Positions 26,376 through 35,722 of a DNA stretch of 64,000 nucleotides are shown piece after piece (within the stretch, counting starts at the first letter, position 1; each line of letters starts with the position of its first letter). A model generated the notes under the pieces. The model was not told the origin of the DNA. It was given only the letters and a program-made list of their open reading frames with translations, and searched no databases. A program made the position numbers and the translations under genes. Origin of the DNA: Amygdalobacter indicium (GTDB lineage: Bacteria > Bacillota > Clostridia > Saccharofermentanales > Fastidiosipilaceae); contig NZ_CP118866.1 in assembly GCF_029101545.1 (NCBI RefSeq), positions 1,116,001 through 1,180,000 on the forward strand, written 5' to 3'.

Positions 26376-29237
26376 CTATTCGCACCCCAAATTTTTAATA
26401 ATATCCGACTTCGTTGCCGCTTTGACCGGGAAGTAGGCAGCTAAAGTGACAAAAATCAGAATCAGGAAAATAACTGTTACTACTTCCAATGGCGGAACCA
26501 CAAAGTTATAACTGATATTTATACCGAAATCCAACGGCAGAACATACAAACCGAAGGCAGCAAAAGCCAAGCCTATAATGATACCGACAATCAGCGAAGT
26601 CACGCTTAAGCTGTAGGCTTCCAATAAAATCATCTGCCGCACCGATTTTTTATCCAAACCGACTGCCCGGAGTAAAGCTGTTTCCCGTTTTCTACTCCAA
26701 ACGGCTAAATTCAAAGTGTTGGCCACGCCGATCAGGGCAACCAGAGAAACAATAGATATCAGCAGGATTAAAATCAGGCGCATCGACCACAATACAATAT
26801 TTAACATGCTGAGTAAAACTAATGCTCCCTGAATGTTCATCTGACTGTTCAAAGTCAGACTCTCGAATTCTTTCAGCAATTTGTAGCTGTCGAATAAACC
26901 TTTTTTCACGCCGGCGACCAGCATAACATTCTGCTTTTTAACATTGCATTTCTTACTGATCATCTCGGCAGCATCAGGACTGATATAAGCGGATATATTA
27001 AATAAGTTTGTCATAAAAGGACTTGATTCGGAATTAATTAAACGCAATTTGAATTCAAAAGTCTGCTCACCGTAGCGCAGCTGAACTTTTTGTCCGTCGC
27101 TGAACTTACCGTCCAAATTTTTTGCCGGTGTATAAACGGCTATTTCCCCCGATTTCAACGTAAAATTGCGGCGGGAGATTGTCCCTAAATCCGGTAAAGC
27201 CAGAATTTTACCGTCAGCTTCTTTTTTCTCGATTTTCCGTTCTCCGATAATAAACGCATCCGGCTGCGGCAGCGCTGCTAAAAGCAAAGATTTATCGACG
27301 CCTGCAACTTGAGTTAAATTTTCCCAAACTTCCGGTTTTACCTCATTTTCTTTTCCATTATACTGTTGCACAATTACATCGATCGGGCAAAGTTTTTTGA
27401 CACTGTCAGTGATTGTGCTTTGTAAAGAAGCACCGCCGACGATAGTTGTAATAATCATTATTATGCCCATAAATAAGGCTGCCATCGTCGCTCCGCTGCG
27501 TTCCCGGTTACGACGCAAATTCATCGACGCCAATTTTACTACAGCCGATTTCGGGCCCCACTTCTGCAAAATTCCGGCCGTCAATAAAGGCAAATATCTT
27601 TTACCGATATAAACTGCGAAAATCAAATACAAAACAGCTCCGAGAAACAGGCAGGGAACAGCATACGCAGCCTCTTGCGTTAATTTATGTTCCGCATTGT
27701 AACTGTTACGGAAATAGACTGCTGCAGCAAAATTCAAAGTCGCAGCTACAGCTACTAAAAACATGACAAACTTACTCAGACGGCCCGTTTTACTTTTCCG
27801 CTGCTGCCATTGCAGAAGGTTTTCATTAAAAGCGGCAATCGGCGGAACTTTGTTATTTTCTTTCGCCGGTTTTAAGCTTCCCCAAGCGGTAATCAATGTG
27901 CCGGTCAAAACTGTAATAACGGCAGCTTTATAGCCGAATAAATTCCAGGCATGTTGATAAGAACCGATAATCTCCAGTTTGACCATAAGTAGTAAGCTGA
28001 GAGCGTAAGCGATAAATACGCTGATTAAAGAACTGAATAATCCCAGTATTAAGCATTCAAGAATACTGTATCGTACCAATTTACGGTAAGAAGCACCGAC
28101 ACAACGCAGCAGCGCAATTTCCCGCCGTCTCCGACTTAATATAACATTAAAGGTGGACGTGATGATTATATAGCAAACAAACATTGTCAACAGCGGGAAG
28201 GTCAATAAGGCGATATTCAAGCCACGTTTAATGACTTTGGAGGAACCGCCAACCGCCTGCTTGAATTCCTCTGCTGAAAAAAGGCTCCAATTCCGCGGCA
28301 ACAATTTATTTTTTTCCAAATATTGCTGCAGCAAAAGTTTTACCTGCTGCTTATTCACGCCGTTCTGTAATTGAATTCGCCACGTTCTTACATTACTCAA
28401 ATCTTCTTTGAATAAATTACGCCAAGCGGCGGGAGAGACATAATACAAAGGTGCTCCTTGTGCTCGATGATAAGCATCTTGCGGAACAATTCCGACCACT
28501 TTAAACGCTTTTTCGCTTTTTTTCTGTTTTAAGTTAACTGTATCGCCGATATGACAATGCAAATGTGCCGCCGTGTCGGCCGTAAGCAGAATTTCATTTT
28601 CCGACTGCGGAGCTCGGCCTTCTTTGATTGCGGGATTATATAAAGTTTTTTCAGTCATATAAGCCCCCAACATACCGCTTGTGCCGTATTTAGCATTATC
28701 AGCTTGAACAACGCCGTAATACAGAGGATAAACCGCCTTAATTTGCGGTATTTCTCTGATTATTTCCGGACGCAATTTATCTAATTCGTAATTTTCCGTG
28801 AGGTACTTTAATAAATTTTTCTGCACAATTTGCTGATATAAGTTCTCCCGCTTTTCCGGCTTATTTGCATTCTTGCCGGCTTCTTTATCTTGAACGTGCT
28901 TAAAATCAGCTATCAAGTTGCTTAAATGTTTTTGTAAAAGTTCTTTATCCTCCTGCTGCAATTCTGAAATTTCAGCAATTCTGGCTTTTTTCGCCTGCCA
29001 ATAATCAGGAATCTCTACTGTAATATTTTTGTTTTTCTGTCCAATTAAAGTCTCGTCCAGCAAAAGTAGATCCGCTCCCTGAGTTTTAACATAATTTTTC
29101 GAGTTCATAATAAAGGTCATCGTATTGCCGGCGAATAAAGAACACAGCATAAATATACAACTGATACCGATTGCCGATGCCGTTGCTATATACTGTTTTT
29201 TATTATTTTTTAAATATGAGCGTACTAAAAAATTCAT
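26376..29237 (-). CDS. FtsX-like ABC transporter permease
   Basis: A 953-residue permease of the MacB/FtsX type. It has an N-terminal membrane helix near 17-40, a large extracellular domain, three helices near 340-450, a further pair near 500-560, another N-terminal-like helix near 600, a second extracellular domain, and three final helices near 820-940. That is two FtsX modules in one chain, a form typical of Firmicutes lipoprotein or bacteriocin/antimicrobial-peptide exporters. The ATG at 29237 overlaps the stop of the ATPase gene by one base; the frame has an upstream TTG at 29240 that is less likely. The substrate is unknown. Confidence 0.88.
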   Translation of the reverse strand: MNFLVRSYLKNNKKQYIATASAIGISCIFMLCSLFAGNTMTFIMNSKNYVKTQGADLLLLDETLIGQKNKNITVEIPDYWQAKKARIAEISELQQEDKELLQKHLSNLIADFKHVQDKEAGKNANKPEKRENLYQQIVQKNLLKYLTENYELDKLRPEIIREIPQIKAVYPLYYGVVQADNAKYGTSGMLGAYMTEKTLYNPAIKEGRAPQSENEILLTADTAAHLHCHIGDTVNLKQKKSEKAFKVVGIVPQDAYHRAQGAPLYYVSPAAWRNLFKEDLSNVRTWRIQLQNGVNKQQVKLLLQQYLEKNKLLPRNWSLFSAEEFKQAVGGSSKVIKRGLNIALLTFPLLTMFVCYIIITSTFNVILSRRRREIALLRCVGASYRKLVRYSILECLILGLFSSLISVFIAYALSLLLMVKLEIIGSYQHAWNLFGYKAAVITVLTGTLITAWGSLKPAKENNKVPPIAAFNENLLQWQQRKSKTGRLSKFVMFLVAVAATLNFAAAVYFRNSYNAEHKLTQEAAYAVPCLFLGAVLYLIFAVYIGKRYLPLLTAGILQKWGPKSAVVKLASMNLRRNRERSGATMAALFMGIIMIITTIVGGASLQSTITDSVKKLCPIDVIVQQYNGKENEVKPEVWENLTQVAGVDKSLLLAALPQPDAFIIGERKIEKKEADGKILALPDLGTISRRNFTLKSGEIAVYTPAKNLDGKFSDGQKVQLRYGEQTFEFKLRLINSESSPFMTNLFNISAYISPDAAEMISKKCNVKKQNVMLVAGVKKGLFDSYKLLKEFESLTLNSQMNIQGALVLLSMLNIVLWSMRLILILLISIVSLVALIGVANTLNLAVWSRKRETALLRAVGLDKKSVRQMILLEAYSLSVTSLIVGIIIGLAFAAFGLYVLPLDFGINISYNFVVPPLEVVTVIFLILIFVTLAAYFPVKAATKSDIIKNLGCE

Positions 29238-29956
29238 CAAATCACCTCTTGCAGGAAGGCCATCTCGGGACGGTAGACATCGTTGGCAATTTCGCCGTCG
29301 CTTATAACAATTACTCTGTCGGCTGTAGCGGCAACTTTGCGATCGTGAGTTACGACAACAACAGTTTGCTGCAATTCATCAACAGCTTGGCGCAATATTG
29401 TCATTACTTCCTGCCCGCTTTTACTGTCTAAATTACCTGTCGGTTCGTCACACACCAACAACGCCGGCTGCATAATTAAAGCTCGAGCTATGGCAACTCT
29501 TTGTTGTTGGCCGCCTGATAATTCCGCCGGTAAGTGACGCAAACGGGTTTGCAAACCTAAAGTTGCAGCAACTTGTCTAACCTTTTCCCAATTCTGTTTT
29601 TTACCTGCCAGCAGTAAAGGCAACATGATATTCTCTTCTACATTCAAATTCGGTAATAAGTTAAAGGCTTGGAAGACAAAACCTACTTGTTGTAAGCGAA
29701 ATTTTGTCAATTGGGCATCGTTCATTAAGTTCAACGCCTGATCGGCAACATTAACGGTGCCGGAACTGACGCTGTCCAAGCCGACCAGACAATGCAACAG
29801 AGTTGATTTGCCGGATCCCGACGCTCCCACGATGGCGGTAAATTCACCTTTTTTTAATCTTAAACTGACATTATTCAAAGCAATAACTCTACTGTTGTTT
29901 TCTCCGTAAACTTTGCTGACATTTGTTAATACTGCCAAATCTTCGCTCGTTTTCAT
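29237..29956 (-). CDS. ABC transporter ATP-binding protein (LolD/MacB type)
   Basis: A 239-residue ATPase partner of the FtsX-like permease. Walker A is GASGSGKST, the signature is LSGGQQQR, Walker B is LLVCDEPTGNLDS, and the switch His lies in VVVTHD. The GNLDS motif and the extended Q-loop region are typical of the LolD/MacB subfamily. I chose the ATG at 29956, with GTAGGAGG upstream; the longer frame to 29989 has no ribosome binding site. An inverted repeat lies 54 bp upstream. Confidence 0.94.
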   Translation of the reverse strand: MKTSEDLAVLTNVSKVYGENNSRVIALNNVSLRLKKGEFTAIVGASGSGKSTLLHCLVGLDSVSSGTVNVADQALNLMNDAQLTKFRLQQVGFVFQAFNLLPNLNVEENIMLPLLLAGKKQNWEKVRQVAATLGLQTRLRHLPAELSGGQQQRVAIARALIMQPALLVCDEPTGNLDSKSGQEVMTILRQAVDELQQTVVVVTHDRKVAATADRVIVISDGEIANDVYRPEMAFLQEVI

Positions 29957-30009
29957 AAGTCCTCCTACATTAAGACGTTTTATATACATTTAATTTAGCA
30001 ATTATAAAA

Positions 30010-30043
30010 GCTGAAAGTCTTAATTGAGTATTAAGTTTTCAGC
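30010..30043 (-). promoter_or_regulatory. Large interrupted palindrome upstream of the ABC exporter
   Basis: GCTGAAA and TTTCAGC enclose a second pair, CTTAAT and ATTAAG, around a short centre, making a 34-bp near-palindrome. On the minus strand TATAAT (30001-30006) follows directly. It could be an operator controlling the exporter, or a weak terminator (only four T follow). Confidence 0.45.
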
Positions 30044-30079
30044 TCGGGGTAAAAGTTGCGAATTAGCAGTTTAAAAAAG

Positions 30080-30111
30080 ATAAATAAAGCGGTGAAGTTC
30101 TTTTCACCGCT
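30080..30111 (-). terminator. Probable terminator after the protease operon
   Basis: On the minus strand AGCGGTGAA and TTCACCGCT form a perfect 9-bp stem with a six-base loop, followed by TTATTTATC and then T-rich sequence, seven bases after the stop codon of the 188-residue gene. Confidence 0.6.
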
Positions 30112-30117
30112 CCGTTC

Positions 30118-30684
30118 TTACTTGTTCGCTGTTGCCGGCTGCTTGAATTTCAAGGCAATTTGCAGGTGGTAGTTAATATGCCGTTCGTTAACGGGTTTCT
30201 TGTTTTCAGAACAGTTGTAGTAATAGAAGTGTAAAACTGTATCTTTGGCTTCAGTTAAAGTCATGTTATAAACTAAAACACATGGAGACCCTCCGTCAAG
30301 CTTCTCTCTTACTGCAAAGCATTCTCTTTTCAAGGAATAATTTTTAATACACTCCTGTTGATTAGGAAATGTCCATATAAAAACCACAGGTTTAGCAAGT
30401 ATGATTTCCCAGTCGACAGTTGCTTTATCCACCTCCACGGTAACAGTCTCATTAACTGTTTCGGCATTATGCGGAGTTTTCCGAGCATCTGAACTTTTGA
30501 AAATAGGTAAATCGTATTTTTTACCGTTTATCAACAGCACATTACTATCAGGATAACCGGGGCGATGACAAGGAAACTTTTTCCAAGAAGGGCCTTCGCT
30601 GAAGATAAAAATCGCAGCTATTGCTATTAAAACAATTATCACCGGACAGATAATTTTTATTAGAATTCGATTGTGTTTTCCCAT
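30118..30684 (-). CDS. Membrane-anchored protein coupled to a secreted protease
   Basis: A 188-residue protein with a short basic start, one membrane helix (about 8-29) and an otherwise hydrophilic, probably extracellular domain. That domain has four Cys residues (39, 111, 122 and 135) plus one near residue 157, and strand-rich alternation (TVTVEVDKATVDWEIILAKP). I recognise no family. Its start codon lies 25 bp inside the end of the upstream papain-like protease gene, so the two are translationally coupled. A role as inhibitor, chaperone or anchor of that protease is only an inference from this arrangement. Confidence 0.7.
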   Translation of the reverse strand: MGKHNRILIKIICPVIIVLIAIAAIFIFSEGPSWKKFPCHRPGYPDSNVLLINGKKYDLPIFKSSDARKTPHNAETVNETVTVEVDKATVDWEIILAKPVVFIWTFPNQQECIKNYSLKRECFAVREKLDGGSPCVLVYNMTLTEAKDTVLHFYYYNCSENKKPVNERHINYHLQIALKFKQPATANK

Positions 30685-31775
30685 GAAAAACTATCTCCAT
30701 CAAGTACATAAGTAAAATTGCCGGAATCATCAAGTGTTACACTCTCACGCCTACCCCCATTCGGTTCCAGTAAAATTAACACTCGATCGCCACCATAATT
30801 ACTGTCCCACTCTTCAAAACCTATCAAGCCAACTGAATGGCCCTCATTTCCTACAAGACGTAGATGCATCGGATCACCACTGTTAATATTGCTTTTAACT
30901 CTACCAAATCCTATTACACCCATATAAGATGGATACACGCCCCAATGATTATAGGCATTTTTCATATCATCCCAACCTCCACCGTGATTCCAAGAATCTC
31001 CATAAATATAACGGGCAACATCAATATCTGACAAACTTGTCCCTTTGTAATAATTAATAATTGCTGCACACGTTGCTGCCCAACAAGTTTCACCTTGCTG
31101 AGAAACTCCGGCAATCGACAGGACATTAGATTCATACGGCGGTACCGGAGCCAACAACATACCGGCACTTCTTTCAGAACTTTTAACGGCAGTCTTCAAA
31201 TCTTTTAAGCTTAATGCCGTATTTGTTGCTACCTCATAATCACCAACGCTTCTTACGGCATAATTTGTTTCAGACGGATTAAGAGCATATATAACTTTAG
31301 CAGTCTTACCGTCATAAGCGTACAAATTAACACTATCAGTAAACAAAGTATATTGAGTCTTTCCCTCTAAAAACAACTTTTCCAATTCTCGGGAAAAGGC
31401 AACACTCAAAATAGAGTTGTATTTACCGGCGCTTTTACTTACTTGTAAAATAGCAATTATTTTTTCTCTATCTACTACCGGATAATAGGCGGCAGATTGA
31501 TGATTTTCTATATTATAAATCTCAAAAGCTTGTCCCAAGTAGCAATTATTGGAGACTTTTAATTCTTCAGCAGTATTCAGAGCGTGCAAATGCTTCGGTA
31601 AAATCCTCAAAGCATATTCGTTAACTTCTGCAGCTACAGGATTGCTTTTAATAGTTACTCCATTATCGGCAGCACTTGAAAACACAAAACTGCCGCACGC
31701 AATAACAAACGCCAATACTGTTGTCGTCAATTTGCGCAAACTAGAAAAACATTTTGTTATGTCTGATTTTTTCAT
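30660..31775 (-). CDS. Secreted papain-like (C39/C70-like) cysteine protease
   Basis: Residues 1-36 form a signal peptide (hydrophobic core about 18-34). Residues 40-210 look like a propeptide-like domain. The C-terminal domain (about 215-371) has the catalytic segment QQGETCWAAT, with Gln226/227 and the nucleophile Cys231. The catalytic His313 lies in EGHSVGLIGF, and Asn339 lies in LEPNGG. This is the pattern of AvrRpt2-type (C70) and staphopain-like proteases. It is preceded by a clear promoter (31830-31858) and AAGGAGG, and overlaps the following membrane-protein gene. Substrate unknown; degradation of host or bacterial proteins outside the cell is plausible. Confidence 0.82.
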   Translation of the reverse strand: MKKSDITKCFSSLRKLTTTVLAFVIACGSFVFSSAADNGVTIKSNPVAAEVNEYALRILPKHLHALNTAEELKVSNNCYLGQAFEIYNIENHQSAAYYPVVDREKIIAILQVSKSAGKYNSILSVAFSRELEKLFLEGKTQYTLFTDSVNLYAYDGKTAKVIYALNPSETNYAVRSVGDYEVATNTALSLKDLKTAVKSSERSAGMLLAPVPPYESNVLSIAGVSQQGETCWAATCAAIINYYKGTSLSDIDVARYIYGDSWNHGGGWDDMKNAYNHWGVYPSYMGVIGFGRVKSNINSGDPMHLRLVGNEGHSVGLIGFEEWDSNYGGDRVLILLEPNGGRRESVTLDDSGNFTYVLDGDSFSWENTIEF

Positions 31776-31799
31776 ACATAACCCTCCTTAATCTTTATT

Positions 31800-31816
31800 T
31801 TCTTCCTCAGGAAGAA
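31800..31816 (-). promoter_or_regulatory. Perfect inverted repeat in the protease 5' leader
   Basis: TTCTTCC and GGAAGAA around a three-base centre, about 15 bp downstream of the predicted -10 element and 25 bp before the protease start codon. It may be an operator or a stabilising hairpin; no T run follows. Confidence 0.45.
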
Positions 31817-31829
31817 TATCTGTACTTAA

Positions 31830-31858
31830 TTTATAAACACCCCACTCCTAAGTGTCAA
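31830..31858 (-). promoter_or_regulatory. Promoter of the protease operon
   Basis: On the minus strand TTGACA, a 17-base spacer and TATAAA lie 55 bp upstream of the protease start codon. Confidence 0.7.
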
Positions 31859-32076
31859 CATCAGCAGGATTGTTAAGATAAAAAATCTCCAATTTATACA
31901 ATTGTAAATTTTATATTTTGTTATTTTGCACAAATAATACCTAACGCAATCCGATTAAAAGCCTAAATCATCGGCTGTTAAAGGAAGAGCAGAAATTTTT
32001 GCCGCTCATTTCCCTTGGAAAATTTAACCATTAGTAAACGGCTGTAAACAAAAGTTTACAAAGAAAAATCGTTAAA
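31859..32076. other. Non-coding AT-rich stretch between protease promoter and purB terminator
   Basis: Part of a 354-bp gene-free interval. It contains a perfect small inverted repeat TGTAAAC-AAAA-GTTTACA (32043-32060) and otherwise AT-rich sequence. I see no ORF or RNA gene. Confidence 0.5.
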
Positions 32077-32106
32077 GAAAAAGCGTGCCCGAATACAGAC
32101 ACGCTC
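32077..32106 (-). terminator. Intrinsic terminator of the purA-purB unit
   Basis: On the minus strand AGCGTG and CACGCT form a 6-bp stem with a 12-base loop that may pair further, followed by TTTTTC, about 24 bp after the purB stop codon. Confidence 0.7.
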
Positions 32107-32129
32107 TAAAAAGTAAGCGCTTGCCGCAA

Positions 32130-33428
32130 CTATTGCAACAATCCTACCTGCCGAAAAATATCGTCCACATATCTAAGATGATAACGGTAATCAAAAGCAT
32201 CGGCAATCTCAGATTCCGGCAACAGCTTCGGAATTTCACTCGCCTCCACCAAATCGCGGAATTGCAAATGTTCATTCCAGGACTTGGCCGTCAGCTTTTG
32301 CACCGAATCATAAGCCTGCTCACGGGTTAAACCGGCCTTATCAATCAATTTCAACAACAATCTTTGCGAATAAATCAAACCGTATGTTCGTTTCATATTT
32401 TCCGCCATAGTTTCCGGGAAAACGTCCAAATTGCTCAAAATCCGATTGAAGCGTTGTAACATATAATCCAAAGCGATAGTTGTATCAGGTAAAATTATCC
32501 GTTCCGCTGCCGAATGGGATATATCCCGCTCATGCCACAGAGGCACATCTTCATAAGCCGTCAACATATGGCCGCGAATAACTCGAGCCATCCCGCAGAG
32601 ATTTTCCGAACCTATAGGATTACGCTTATGCGGCATAGCCGAGGAACCTTTCTGTCCGGGATTAAAATGCTCTTCCACTTCATGAATTTCCGAACGTTGC
32701 AAGGAGCGAATTTCCGTCGCGAAATTCTCAATACTTGTAGCGATGAGTGCCAATGTTGCCAGATATTCGGCATGTAAATCACGCGGTAAAATCTGGCTGG
32801 TTATCGGTTGCCGCTGCAAACCCAACTGCCGTAAAACACTTACTTCAATTGCCGGCGGAACATTAGCATATGTCCCGACAGCTCCTGAAATTTTACCGCT
32901 TTCCACAGCAGATGCGGCGTGTTCGAAACGTTCAATATCACGAACAATTTCCACATACCATCTGGCCAGTTTCAAGCCGAAAGTTGTCGGTTCCGCCTGA
33001 ACTCCGTGTGTTCTCCCCATCATGACGGTATCTTTATACTTCAAAGCTTGAGACGCAATAGTTTCTTTAAGTTGGAGCAAGTCGCTGCGCAATATAGCAT
33101 CAGCCTGTTTCAAAAGCAGACCCTGTGCCGTATCGACAACGTCGGTAGAAGTCAAACCGTAATGCACCCATTTTTTCTCTTCGCCTAAGCTTTCGGAAAC
33201 TGCACGGGTAAAAGCGACAACATCGTGGCGGGTAACGGCTTCCAATTCCGCCACCCGTTCACAAGTAAAAGTCGCATTCTGTTCGATCTTGGCAGCATCG
33301 GCCGCCGGTACTTCTCCCAGCTCGCACCAAGCCTTGGTTGCTGCAATTTCTACAGCCAACCAAGCGCGATAACGATTTTCATCTGTCCAAATTCGGCCCA
33401 TTTGCGGGCGTGTATATCTCTCTATCAT
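32130..33428 (-). CDS. purB: Adenylosuccinate lyase
   Basis: Fumarase/aspartase-superfamily enzyme acting twice in purine synthesis. The signature SSAMPHKRNPIGSENLCG is intact near residue 260 and includes the catalytic Ser loop. The N-terminal MIERYTRPQMGRIW and the segment TSTDVVDTAQGL are typical. Its 432 residues are normal. The start overlaps the purA stop by four bases (ATGA), so the pair that makes AMP from IMP is translationally coupled. Confidence 0.97.
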   Translation of the reverse strand: MIERYTRPQMGRIWTDENRYRAWLAVEIAATKAWCELGEVPAADAAKIEQNATFTCERVAELEAVTRHDVVAFTRAVSESLGEEKKWVHYGLTSTDVVDTAQGLLLKQADAILRSDLLQLKETIASQALKYKDTVMMGRTHGVQAEPTTFGLKLARWYVEIVRDIERFEHAASAVESGKISGAVGTYANVPPAIEVSVLRQLGLQRQPITSQILPRDLHAEYLATLALIATSIENFATEIRSLQRSEIHEVEEHFNPGQKGSSAMPHKRNPIGSENLCGMARVIRGHMLTAYEDVPLWHERDISHSAAERIILPDTTIALDYMLQRFNRILSNLDVFPETMAENMKRTYGLIYSQRLLLKLIDKAGLTREQAYDSVQKLTAKSWNEHLQFRDLVEASEIPKLLPESEIADAFDYRYHLRYVDDIFRQVGLLQ

Positions 33429-34720
33429 GCCTTAAATTCCCACGGATCCTGCAATACTATTGTCTGATGGCGATCAGCCCCTACAGAAACTGTAACTAAC
33501 GGTACTTGCACAAGCTCGGATAAGCGTTGTAAATACTTGCGGGCATTTAACGGTAAATCTTCCCACTTACGCACTTGGGTGATATCTTCACTCCAACCGG
33601 GTAATTCCTCATAAACCGGTTGACATCTCTGCAATTCTTTCAGACTTGCCGGATAGTAATCAATTTTTTGTCCGTCCAACTCATAAGCGACGGCCAATTT
33701 TACCGTTTTCAATCCGGAAAAAACGTCCAACAGATTCAAGCTCAGGGCATCAATACCGGCAACTCGACGCGCATGTCTTAAAGCAACTGTATCAAACCAC
33801 CCTACACGTCTGGGTCTACCTGTTACAGTGCCGTATTCGTGTCCCGTTTCTCTGATATAATTACCAACTTCATCGTGTAACTCCGTCGGGAAAGGACCGG
33901 CGCCCACTCTCGTTGTATAAGCTTTACAAATTCCGACAACCGTATCAATCTTATGCGGACCGACGCCTGCACCGGTGGCAAAACCGCCTGTAATAGTATT
34001 GGAAGATGTAACGAAAGGATATGTACCGTGATCAATATCCAGCATCACACCCTGAGCCCCCTCGAACAAAACTCGATTATTCCGCTCGATAGCATCATTG
34101 ACAACAACGGAAGTATCTTTAACATACTTTTTCAGTTTTTGTCCCATTTCCCAATACTTTTTATATATTTCATCGAAATCCAACGGTTCTTTACCGTAAA
34201 CCGAAGTAAATAAAGCATTTTTTTCCTGTAAGTTGAAGCGCAATTTTTCAGCAAAGGTATCTTCTTCCAGTAAATCGCACATTCTGATGCCGATACGGGA
34301 GGCTTTATCCATATAAGTCGGGCCGATACCGTTTTTGGTTGTGCCGACTTTGTTGGCGCCTTTGGCTTCTTCCTGATAGACATCCTGTAATATATTGTAA
34401 GGCATAATTACATGTGCCCGATTGGAAATTGCCAGTTTATCGGTATTAATACCGTTTTCTTCCAAATATTGGATTTCTTTCAGCAAAACTTCCGGATTAA
34501 TCACCACGCCGCTACCGATAACAGCTTCTTTTTTGGATTCAAAGATACCTGAAGGTATCAAGCGCATCTTGAAAACTTTACCACCGAAAGCGATTGTATG
34601 GCCGGCATTATTACCGCCGTTCGATCTGACGGTCATATCAGCCGACTGACTCAAATAATCCGTCATTTTTCCTTTGCCTTCATCGCCCCATTGGCTACCG
34701 ACAACTGCAATTACTGTCAT
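33425..34720 (-). CDS. purA: Adenylosuccinate synthetase
   Basis: GTP-dependent ligation of aspartate to IMP, the first step to AMP. It starts MTVIAVVGSQWGDEGKGK with the family P-loop, then NGGNNAGHT and the GIGPTYMDKASR region. I take the ATG at 34720 because GAGGTG lies upstream and the family start follows directly; the longer frame is spurious. It has 431 residues. About 55 bp upstream lies CCGAACATT (34776-34784), similar to a PurR-box core, though only one copy is seen. Confidence 0.97.
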   Translation of the reverse strand: MTVIAVVGSQWGDEGKGKMTDYLSQSADMTVRSNGGNNAGHTIAFGGKVFKMRLIPSGIFESKKEAVIGSGVVINPEVLLKEIQYLEENGINTDKLAISNRAHVIMPYNILQDVYQEEAKGANKVGTTKNGIGPTYMDKASRIGIRMCDLLEEDTFAEKLRFNLQEKNALFTSVYGKEPLDFDEIYKKYWEMGQKLKKYVKDTSVVVNDAIERNNRVLFEGAQGVMLDIDHGTYPFVTSSNTITGGFATGAGVGPHKIDTVVGICKAYTTRVGAGPFPTELHDEVGNYIRETGHEYGTVTGRPRRVGWFDTVALRHARRVAGIDALSLNLLDVFSGLKTVKLAVAYELDGQKIDYYPASLKELQRCQPVYEELPGWSEDITQVRKWEDLPLNARKYLQRLSELVQVPLVTVSVGADRHQTIVLQDPWEFKA

Positions 34721-34847
34721 TAGTATCACCTCATAAATCTCATAGATTAAAATACTATATAAAGTGTACCACCTGCCGAACATTAGTCAATCTGCTTTTA
34801 CTTTTATTTGTAAGATTTTCAGCAGGCGAAAGATTAAGGGCGATAGC

Positions 34848-34878
34848 AAAAAAAAGCCGCTTCTTCGAAGAAACGGCT
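34848..34878 (-). terminator. Intrinsic terminator of the flavodoxin gene
   Basis: On the minus strand AGCCGTTTCTTC and GAAGAAGCGGCT form an almost uninterrupted 12-bp stem, followed by a run of eight T, 27 bp after the flavodoxin stop codon. Confidence 0.85.
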
Positions 34879-34904
34879 CTTAAAAGTCGACAAGCAATTA
34901 TCCA

Positions 34905-35330
34905 TTATGACTTCAACAAGTCTTCCGCCAGTTCAGCCAGCTCCTCTTCTGCATCCGCATCGGGCGACTCCAGACAAGCGTAAGGCTGATGCACTTCACG
35001 GCAACCTAATTCCTGCATTTTTTCCGACCAGGCTTGCAAATATTCACCGTCTCCCCAGCCGAAAGTTCCGCAAAGGAAAATATCGCGTTGTTGCAACTTG
35101 TCGCCCAGATTCTCGATAAACGGTAACATGTCGCTGTCGTTTACTTCTTCCGTACCGCAGGCGGGGGAAGCGAAAACCAGAATATCACCTTGTAAGAATT
35201 CATTAGCATCCGTTTCGTTGACCGGAGCAATATAGACTTCTGCGCCGGCATTAAGCAAAGCTGTCTCCAAGCTGCGGGCCAAGTTCTCGGTATTACCTGT
35301 TTCACTGTAATAAGTAATGCTGATTTTCAT
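34905..35330 (-). CDS. Flavodoxin
   Basis: A 141-residue FMN electron carrier. The phosphate-binding loop is SETGNTENLA near the N-terminus. The FMN-ring loops are ASPACGTEEV (about 56-65) and GTFGWGDGEY (about 87-96), the latter the classic F-G-x-G-D signature. The sequence is very acidic, as usual. ATG at 35330 has AGAGGTGA upstream. It may pass electrons from PFOR (47777-51415), but no proximity supports that. It forms a single-gene unit with a strong terminator. Confidence 0.93.
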   Translation of the reverse strand: MKISITYYSETGNTENLARSLETALLNAGAEVYIAPVNETDANEFLQGDILVFASPACGTEEVNDSDMLPFIENLGDKLQQRDIFLCGTFGWGDGEYLQAWSEKMQELGCREVHQPYACLESPDADAEEELAELAEDLLKS

Positions 35331-35393
35331 AGTCACCTCTCAAATTATTAAAATTAAAATTAAATGCCGCTCTTCTGAGAAATAAAGAAAAAA

Positions 35394-35475
35394 TGCGGAT
35401 AACAGGACTCGAACCTGCATGACTTTCATCACTAATACCTGAAACTAGCGTGTCTACCAATTCCACCATATCCGC
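35394..35475 (-). tRNA. tRNA-Leu (CAG)
   Basis: Eighty-two bases with a long variable arm. Acceptor GCGGATA pairs with TATCCGC, discriminator A. The anticodon loop TTCAGGT between CTAGT and ATTAG gives CAG. The T-loop is GTTCGAGTC. CCA is not encoded. Confidence 0.95.
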
Positions 35476-35722
35476 ATTATATACAAGGCACCTGCTTACA
35501 ATCTCACGGGCAATTTCCTTAATTATAGCGGAAAAATCGGCGCCCGCCGACGAAGTTCGTGCAACATGTCACATATTTTAGCATAATTAACATTTTTCTG
35601 CACTACCCTGTGAAATATAATTCGGCATCACTGCAGTTAATCGTCCGGCGATAATTTTTAGTTATAATAAGTTGTAGTCGCTTAAAATTATTTTTCTATT
35701 TAGGCAAAATTCGAGGTGAAAG

